Origin: UBA11524 sp045132495
GTDB taxonomy: Bacteria > Bacillota > Clostridia > Christensenellales > Aristaeellaceae
Length of the DNA stretch: 20,903 nt
Direction of reading: 5' to 3'
Assembly (NCBI GenBank): GCA_045132495.1
Contig: JBGUSK010000003.1
Span: forward strand, 1-20,903
Shown here: positions 16,423 through 20,903 of the stretch, piece by piece
Layout of the letters: every line of letters begins with the position of its first letter
How positions within the stretch are numbered: position 1 is the first letter of the stretch
Translations under genes and position numbers: made by a program
The notes under the pieces: model-generated
The model's database searches: none
What the model was told of the DNA's origin: nothing
The model's input: only the letters and a program-made list of their open reading frames with translations

Positions 16423-16454
16423 TTCACACTTGTGTCACACTTCCATGTTATCCT
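16423..16454 (+). promoter_or_regulatory. Candidate autoregulated promoter with PhoP/PhoB-like direct repeats
   Basis: TTCACA (16423-16428) and GTCACA (16434-16439) form an 11-bp-spaced direct repeat; the shared TCACACTT is at 16424-16431 and 16435-16442. An extended -10, TGnTATCCT, lies at 16446-16454, with no good -35. Boxes at the -35 position followed by a -10 are the layout of promoters activated by PhoB/PhoP-family regulators. The predicted leader is only about 15 nt. Confidence 0.45.
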
Positions 16455-16475
16455 ATTCTCGGAGGTGTCCAACCC

Positions 16476-17168
16476 ATGAAAGATAAGCCTTACATCCTCA
16501 TCGTTGACGATGATCCCAATATTGCCCATCTGGTTCAGCTCTATCTGGAGAAGGAGGGCTTCACCGTTAAGGTGGCCCAGCGAGGCGACGATGCGCTGAA
16601 TGAATTCCGCAAGCTGCCGCCGGATCTGATGCTGCTTGACCTGATGCTCCCCGGCGTGGACGGCTGGCAGGTGCTCAAGACTGTCCGCAAAACCAGCACC
16701 ATTCCGGTGATCATGCTCACCGCCAAGGACGAGACCTTCGACAAGGTGCTCGGCCTTGAACTGGGCGCGGACGACTATGTCACCAAGCCCTTTGATACGA
16801 AGGAGCTGGTCGCCCGGGTGAAGGCGGTGCTGCGCCGCACCCAGGGCCCGGAGGAGGAAAAGTCCGACAGCTTGTCCTTTCCTGGGCTGACCGTCAGCCT
16901 CAGCCGGTACGAAGTCTTCTACGAGGGCGAGAAGGTCGATATGCCGCCCAAGGAGCTGGAGGTGCTGTACTTCCTGGCCAGCCACCCCAACCAACTCTTC
17001 ACCCGCGGCCAGCTGCTGGATCGGGTCTGGGGCTACGACATCGAGGTCGAGAGCCGCACGGTGGATGTGCACGTCAAGCGGCTGCGCGACAAGCTTCCGG
17101 AGTGCGAGAAGCATGGCTGGGGCATCACTACCATCTGGCGCAGGGGATACAAATTCGAGGTGCAATGA
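16476..17168 (+). CDS. OmpR/PhoB-family response regulator
   Basis: This cytoplasmic DNA-binding response regulator is the partner of the histidine kinase just downstream. It has 230 residues in two domains. The receiver domain (about 5-120) has the acidic pair Asp11-Asp12, phosphoacceptor Asp55 in LLDLMLPG, Thr82 and Lys104 (KPF). The winged-helix output domain (about 135-230) has TRGQLLDRVWGYD and SRTVDVHVKRLRDKL, typical of PhoB/PhoP/WalR-like regulators. GGAGGT stands 9 nt before the ATG. An intrinsic terminator follows immediately after the stop, so the kinase is probably made at a lower level. Direct repeats upstream fit self-regulation. The regulon cannot be named; a phosphate or envelope-stress role is only a guess. 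Confidence 0.95.
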   Translation: MKDKPYILIVDDDPNIAHLVQLYLEKEGFTVKVAQRGDDALNEFRKLPPDLMLLDLMLPGVDGWQVLKTVRKTSTIPVIMLTAKDETFDKVLGLELGADDYVTKPFDTKELVARVKAVLRRTQGPEEEKSDSLSFPGLTVSLSRYEVFYEGEKVDMPPKELEVLYFLASHPNQLFTRGQLLDRVWGYDIEVESRTVDVHVKRLRDKLPECEKHGWGITTIWRRGYKFEVQ

Positions 17169-17174
17169 CGCATG

Positions 17175-17205
17175 CGCCGGGAGAGCAATCTGCCCGGCGT
17201 TTTTT
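17175..17205 (+). terminator. Intrinsic terminator between response regulator and kinase
   Basis: CGCCGGG (17175-17181) pairs perfectly with CCCGGCG (17193-17199), with an 11-nt loop and six Ts (17200-17205). It begins six bases after the regulator stop and ends just before the kinase ribosome site, so it can act as a partial terminator setting regulator-to-kinase ratio. Confidence 0.8.
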
Positions 17206-17219
17206 CAGGAGGAATGTGC

Positions 17220-18653
17220 ATGTTTGCACGCATCATGGCCGTGGTGCTGACGGTGATCCTGCTGCTGACGGCGGTGCTTTCCGGCATCGGCTGGGTGACG
17301 CTGCGCAATCAGCAGACCGAAGCCGTCATGGAGACCCTGCGCACCGAGGCCCGGGAGATCGCCTACCTCGCGGCTCAGCGGCGTACGAGCCTGAGCATCT
17401 TTGACCGGGGCGACAGCAGTCAGCAGCAGTACATCCAGTGGAAGGCCACGGAGATCTACGATGAATACGGCGCGTATATCCTCGTTGTAGACCGCACGGG
17501 CCGCATGATGGACAACATGAACGTCGCCTATGCCGACAACCCGGACTTCGCCAAAACGCTGGACGGGCAGGACATCATGGAGGCCCTCCGACGGGTGCTG
17601 AACGGCGAGGAGATCGACCTCCATGTCAACATGGACGGCAATGACCTGTTCACGGTGGGCGTACCCTTTGTGCAGAATGGCTGGGTGCTGGGCGCGGTGT
17701 TCATGCAGACCCCGGCGCAGGTGATCGAGGCCGGTGCTTCCGACCTGCTGCTGCCGGTCGTGACGGTTGCGGCGGCGGCGAGCATTTTTGCGGGGCTGGT
17801 GCTGTTCCTGATCCTCCGTGGGGTGATGAAGCCTCTTGGCCGCCTGACGGACGCTGCCCGCGCGATGGCGGAGGGCGATTTCGCCGTGCGCGTGCCGGAA
17901 ACGAAGTCCACCCGTGAGGTGGAGGAGCTGTCCGCAGCATTCAACTCCATGGCGGACGAGCTCAGCGAGGTGGAGGACAGCCGCCGGGAGTTCGTCGCCA
18001 ACGTCAGCCACGAGCTGCGCAGCCCGATCACCGCCATCAGCGGCTACATTGAGGGCATGCGGGACGGCGTGATTCCCCCGGAGCAATATGACAAGTACCT
18101 GACCATCGTGTCGGATGAATCCAAACGGCTGTCACACCTGATCGGCGAGCTGCTGGCGCTCTCCCGCCTGGAGCGGGACGACGCGGCCCTGACCTGCACG
18201 GATTTCGATATCTGCGACCTGCTGGAGCGGGTCTTCCTGCGCCGCACCGGCGATCTGGAAAAGCGCAGCATGGACGTAGACTGTGACTTTGATCCGGAGC
18301 CCTGCTTCGTGCATGCGGACATGGCCCGCATCGATCAGGTGCTGGTCAACCTCCTGGACAACGCCATCAAGTTTACCCCTGACGGCGGACTGATCACCCT
18401 GCGTGTCCGAGCGGAGGATGGCCATTGCATGGTGACTGTTCAGGACAACGGCGTGGGGATTCTTCCGGAGGACAGGCCGCGTGTGTTCGAGCGCTTTTTC
18501 ACTGCGGACAGGGCTCATACCTCCGGCAAGGGAACTGGCTTGGGCTTGTCTATCTGTCAGCGCATATTGGAGATGCACGGGCAGAAGATCCGCCTGCTGG
18601 ATACGGTGGAGGGCGCGGCGTTTACCTTTACCCTGCCGCTGGCGAAAAAGTGA
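17220..18653 (+). CDS. Membrane sensor histidine kinase (HAMP-HisKA-HATPase)
   Basis: The 477-residue kinase is expected to phosphorylate the upstream regulator. A first membrane helix (about 5-27) leads into an extracytoplasmic sensor of about 150 residues, PAS/Cache-like in pattern (AYILVVDRTGRMM at 85-97, GVPFVQNGWVLGAVF at 147-161). A second membrane helix (about 178-199) is followed by a HAMP linker (about 200-253). The phosphoacceptor His264 lies in NVSHELRSP. The ATP domain has the N box LLDNAIKF (378-385), DNGVGI (409-414) and GTGLGLSI (438-445). In-frame ATGs at 17172 and 17214 exist. AGGAGGA (17207-17213) is 6 nt from 17220 and touches 17214, so 17220 is preferred; 17172 lies upstream of the terminator. 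The gene ends in a strong terminator. Confidence 0.94.
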   Translation: MFARIMAVVLTVILLLTAVLSGIGWVTLRNQQTEAVMETLRTEAREIAYLAAQRRTSLSIFDRGDSSQQQYIQWKATEIYDEYGAYILVVDRTGRMMDNMNVAYADNPDFAKTLDGQDIMEALRRVLNGEEIDLHVNMDGNDLFTVGVPFVQNGWVLGAVFMQTPAQVIEAGASDLLLPVVTVAAAASIFAGLVLFLILRGVMKPLGRLTDAARAMAEGDFAVRVPETKSTREVEELSAAFNSMADELSEVEDSRREFVANVSHELRSPITAISGYIEGMRDGVIPPEQYDKYLTIVSDESKRLSHLIGELLALSRLERDDAALTCTDFDICDLLERVFLRRTGDLEKRSMDVDCDFDPEPCFVHADMARIDQVLVNLLDNAIKFTPDGGLITLRVRAEDGHCMVTVQDNGVGILPEDRPRVFERFFTADRAHTSGKGTGLGLSICQRILEMHGQKIRLLDTVEGAAFTFTLPLAKK

Positions 18654-18658
18654 ATAGG

Positions 18659-18702
18659 AAAACGGACGAACGGCTGGTGTGGCTGTTCGTCCGTTTTGTT
18701 TG
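18659..18702 (+). terminator. Strong terminator after the histidine kinase
   Basis: AAAACGGACGAAC (18659-18671) pairs over all 13 bases with GTTCGTCCGTTTT (18685-18697), with GTTTG following. The flanking As and Ts let it also work for the convergent uvrC transcript. Confidence 0.88.
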
Positions 18703-18737
18703 TTGTGTGATTGTGGAGGATAATGCGGCTTCTGTGC

Positions 18738-18877
18738 GGCTGCGTGAGCTGTTTCGGCGGAACCGGAGGTTCCGCGAAAGGCGCGTGGGGCTTTTCACGC
18801 TGCGGCGTGGGGTCTTCGACGACCAGGGGCTCCGCGCCCCTGGACCCCGTAAGGGGTATCGCCCCTTAACCCTTTTT
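18738..18877 (+). repeat. Dispersed multi-hairpin repeat, copy B
   Basis: This is the plus-strand copy of the element at 9804-9943. Four perfect stems follow one another: GCGGAACC/GGTTCCGC (18757-18775), CACGC/GCGTG (18796-18809), CCAGGGGC/GCCCCTGG (18823-18843) and ACCCC/GGGGT (18844-18857). Several are compensated relative to copy A, so pairing is kept although bases differ. It runs to, and slightly past, the uvrC stop codon at 18866-18868, so the last codons of uvrC may lie within it. Confidence 0.8.
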
Positions 18878-20794
18878 GGCTGCCGCCCATTGGAGCACGG
18901 CTTCTGCCGCCGTTTTTGTCATGCCGGGGACGGCAAGCAGCTGCTCCTCCGTGGCTTCCTTGATGGCCTTCAGGCTGCCAAGCTTGGTCAGCAAAGCCTT
19001 ACGCCGCTTCGGGCCAATGCCCGGAATATCCTCCAGCTGACTGTGGATACTCGCCTTGCCGCGCAATCCACGGTGATGCGTGATACAGAACCGGTGCGCC
19101 TCGTCGCGGATGCGCTGAATGAGGTGCAATTCCGGCGTGTGGTGATCCAGTAGAATCGGTTCCTCCCGGTCGGGCAGGAAGATCTCCTCCTGCTTCTTCG
19201 CCAAACCAAACATACTGACCTCAGCGCCCATGTCCAGCAGCGCCTGACGGGCGAACCGCAGCTGCTGCGGGCCGCCGTCGATCAGCACCAGGTCCGGCAG
19301 ATCGCTGAACTTGCCGCCGATGGGAGAGAGGCCTGCCGCCTCGCGTTCCGCCTTTTCCTTCAGGCCGTGCTCAAAGCGGCGACCGAGCACCTCGTTCAGG
19401 GAGGCAAAGTCGTTGGCACCCTCGACGGTTTTGATGCGGAACCGGCGGTACTCTTTCTTGGCAGGTACGCCGTCGATGAACACCACCATGCTGGCGACGC
19501 TCAGCACACCCTGGGTGTTGGAAATATCGTAGCCTTCGATACGCCGGGGCGGGCGAGACAGGCCCAGCGCGCGGCCCAGAGCGGCAGCTGCGCCGGTGGT
19601 GCGCTCCTCCCGGATGGAGGCCTTGGCGTTGCGCTTTTCCAGCGCATCGGCGGCGTTCTTTGCTGCAAGGAGGATCAGGTCGTGCTTCTCGCCGCGCTTG
19701 GGGGTGGCGAGGGTGACTGCATTTCTGCTGGCTCCCTGGGCCCCTTTTTGCTGCCGCAGCCACTGCTCGAGCTGTTCGCGGCTGCCCTCGGGGAGCGCCT
19801 GCACCAGCACATGCCGGGGGATGAGATTGCCGTCCTCATAATACTGGGTGATGAACTCTGCCAGCACCCCGCCGGGGTCCTCACTGCCCTCACGGGGGAG
19901 AGCAAAGTGATCGCCGCCGATCATGCGTCCGCCGCGAACGTAGAAGATATGCACCATCGCATCCAGCCCGTCCTGGGCCAGGGCGATGATGTCCTGCTCG
20001 CTGCGGTCTGTCTGGATGGCGATTTGACGTTCCATCAGGCCCTCCACGTCGCGGATCTTGTCCCGCAGCGCGGCGGCCCGCTCGTACTGCATCTTGGCGG
20101 CGCAGTCCATCATGTCCTTGCGCAGGACTTTCAGCACCTGCTCGTAGTCACCGCCCAGGAAGGCCAGCACGCCGTCCATCATGTCCCAGTAGGCTTCCTC
20201 GGTGCACTTGCCCGCACAGGGCGCCATGCATTTGCCAATCTCATAATTCACGCAGGGACGTGAGGGCTTCTTCAGCGGCAGCTCCTTGCAGCAGGTGCGC
20301 AGGGGGAACACGCCCCGCACCGCCTCAATCACCTGACGCACCGCCGTTGCGCCGATGTAGGGGCCGAAGTACTTCGCGCCGTCCTTTGTGCCTCCTTCGG
20401 GCATGCGCCGGGCCAGCTCCAGGCGCGGGAAGGGCTCCTTCAAATTCACCCGCAGGTAGGGGTAGTGCTTGTCATCCTTCAGCAGGATGTTGTAGTGGGG
20501 CCTGTGCAGCTTGATGAGGTTGCACTCCAGGCACAGGGCCTCGAGGTTGGAGTCGCACAGGAGAATGTCGAAATCGTCGATATTGGCGATCATTGCGGCG
20601 ACCTTGGGGGTGTGCTCGCTGTCGCGGAAATAGGAGCGCACCCGGTTTTTCAGGTTCACCGCCTTGCCGACGTAGATGATCGTGCCCTCCGCATCCTTCA
20701 TGAGATAGCAGCCGGGGGATTCGGGCAGCATGGCGATCTTGGTTTCCAGCTTTTCGCCCCAGCCGCCAGCCGGGCTCCGGTTGAGTTTGGCCAC
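18866..20794 (-). CDS. uvrC: UvrABC excinuclease subunit UvrC
   Basis: UvrC makes both incisions around bulky DNA lesions once UvrA and UvrB have loaded. The 642-residue protein is of usual length. The GIY-YIG nuclease domain is near the start, with GCYLMKD (28-34) and IIYVGKAVNLKNR (39-51). A Cys cluster C169-x11-C181-x7-C189-x3-C193 matches the spacing of the UvrC 4Fe-4S site. A UVR motif, QYERAAALRDKI (236-247), follows. The RNase H-like C-terminal nuclease has IEGYDISNTQG and DLVLIDGGPQQL. A helix-hairpin-helix tail (about 583-637) has IPGIGPKRRKALL. The start is GTG with an in-frame TGA two codons upstream, so it is the earliest possible. AAAGGA lies 12 nt before it. Its own consensus promoter is immediately upstream. 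Confidence 0.96.
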   Translation of the reverse strand: MAKLNRSPAGGWGEKLETKIAMLPESPGCYLMKDAEGTIIYVGKAVNLKNRVRSYFRDSEHTPKVAAMIANIDDFDILLCDSNLEALCLECNLIKLHRPHYNILLKDDKHYPYLRVNLKEPFPRLELARRMPEGGTKDGAKYFGPYIGATAVRQVIEAVRGVFPLRTCCKELPLKKPSRPCVNYEIGKCMAPCAGKCTEEAYWDMMDGVLAFLGGDYEQVLKVLRKDMMDCAAKMQYERAAALRDKIRDVEGLMERQIAIQTDRSEQDIIALAQDGLDAMVHIFYVRGGRMIGGDHFALPREGSEDPGGVLAEFITQYYEDGNLIPRHVLVQALPEGSREQLEQWLRQQKGAQGASRNAVTLATPKRGEKHDLILLAAKNAADALEKRNAKASIREERTTGAAAALGRALGLSRPPRRIEGYDISNTQGVLSVASMVVFIDGVPAKKEYRRFRIKTVEGANDFASLNEVLGRRFEHGLKEKAEREAAGLSPIGGKFSDLPDLVLIDGGPQQLRFARQALLDMGAEVSMFGLAKKQEEIFLPDREEPILLDHHTPELHLIQRIRDEAHRFCITHHRGLRGKASIHSQLEDIPGIGPKRRKALLTKLGSLKAIKEATEEQLLAVPGMTKTAAEAVLQWAAAKKG

Positions 20795-20821
20795 GGAGAG
20801 TCACCGTCCTTTCGTGCATCT

Positions 20822-20851
20822 ATTATATCGGATGTCACGGGGCGGTGTCAA
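20822..20851 (-). promoter_or_regulatory. Consensus promoter for uvrC
   Basis: On the minus strand, TTGACA (complement of 20846-20851) and TATAAT (complement of 20822-20827) are separated by 18 bp. Transcription would start near 20815 and give a short leader of about 20 nt before the GTG. Confidence 0.85.
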
Positions 20852-20863
20852 TGCAAAGGCCTG

Positions 20864-20903
20864 TCATTTCGGCCAGACCTGCCTGCCGCAGATGAATGTG
20901 GCG
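20864..20903 (-). CDS. 3' end of an unidentified gene, possibly an amidohydrolase
   Basis: The last bases, read on the minus strand, encode ATFICGRQVWPK and then TGA at 20864-20866. The pattern TF-x-x-GR-x-V just before a stop is typical of the C-terminal strand of amidohydrolase-fold enzymes (dihydroorotase, deacylase or NagA-like), but twelve residues are too few to be certain. Its stop lies 13 nt upstream of the uvrC -35 (minus-strand sense), so uvrC is next in the same direction. Confidence 0.35.
   Translation of the reverse strand, partial: ATFICGRQVWPK

Noticed and set aside
18425..19153. Plus-strand open frame crossing the kinase end, terminator and repeat B into uvrC
   Set aside because: It spans a strong terminator and lies antisense to the conserved UvrC C-terminus.

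Overview
This window is a GC-rich chromosomal segment from a member of the Clostridia (Firmicutes). I infer this from gene content and order: separate secD and secF, a long Firmicutes-type RecJ, a bifunctional Rel next to dtd, HemZ, ZapA, a U32 protein and MutS2, all with strong AGGAGG-type ribosome sites and close spacing. Intergenic hairpin repeats resemble those I remember from gut Clostridia such as Ruminococcaceae or Christensenellales relatives. The exact lineage cannot be fixed from the sequence alone. There are no phage, transposase, CRISPR, rRNA or tRNA genes.

Layout. Positions 1-402 are non-coding: arrays of degenerate 10-bp and 6-bp repeats followed by a near-consensus promoter. 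From 403 to 9762 a same-strand run carries secD, secF, recJ, rel, dtd, a metallo-beta-lactamase-fold hydrolase and hemZ. The secF/recJ/rel/dtd order recalls the Bacillus subtilis secDF-recJ-apt-relA-dtd region, but apt is missing between recJ and rel. Positions 9763-10239 hold a multi-hairpin repeat, a palindromic hairpin and an extended -10 promoter for a cyclophilin gene. That gene ends in a terminator and is followed by zapA, a U32 protein gene (RlhA-like) and mutS2, with a short hairpin repeat between the last two. A small P-loop kinase-like gene abuts mutS2 and appears to lack a canonical start codon. A PhoB/PhoP-type response regulator and its histidine kinase follow, separated by an intrinsic terminator. 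A strong terminator and an inverted second copy of the multi-hairpin repeat fill the gap to convergent uvrC on the minus strand. uvrC has its own consensus promoter. The last 40 bases carry the probable 3' end of another minus-strand gene.

How the genes work together. Most are housekeeping genes: protein export (SecDF), DNA repair (RecJ, UvrC), the stringent response (Rel), quality control of translation (Dtd, MutS2), probable RNA modification (U32), protein folding (cyclophilin), cell division (ZapA) and an envelope two-component system. I see no convincing new multi-gene system. The observations most worth checking are regulatory or structural: the paired inverted repeats, the decamer/hexamer arrays, the terminator inside the two-component operon, the PhoP-like boxes, the apparent ATC start, and a hydrolase that stops exactly at its last metal-binding His.
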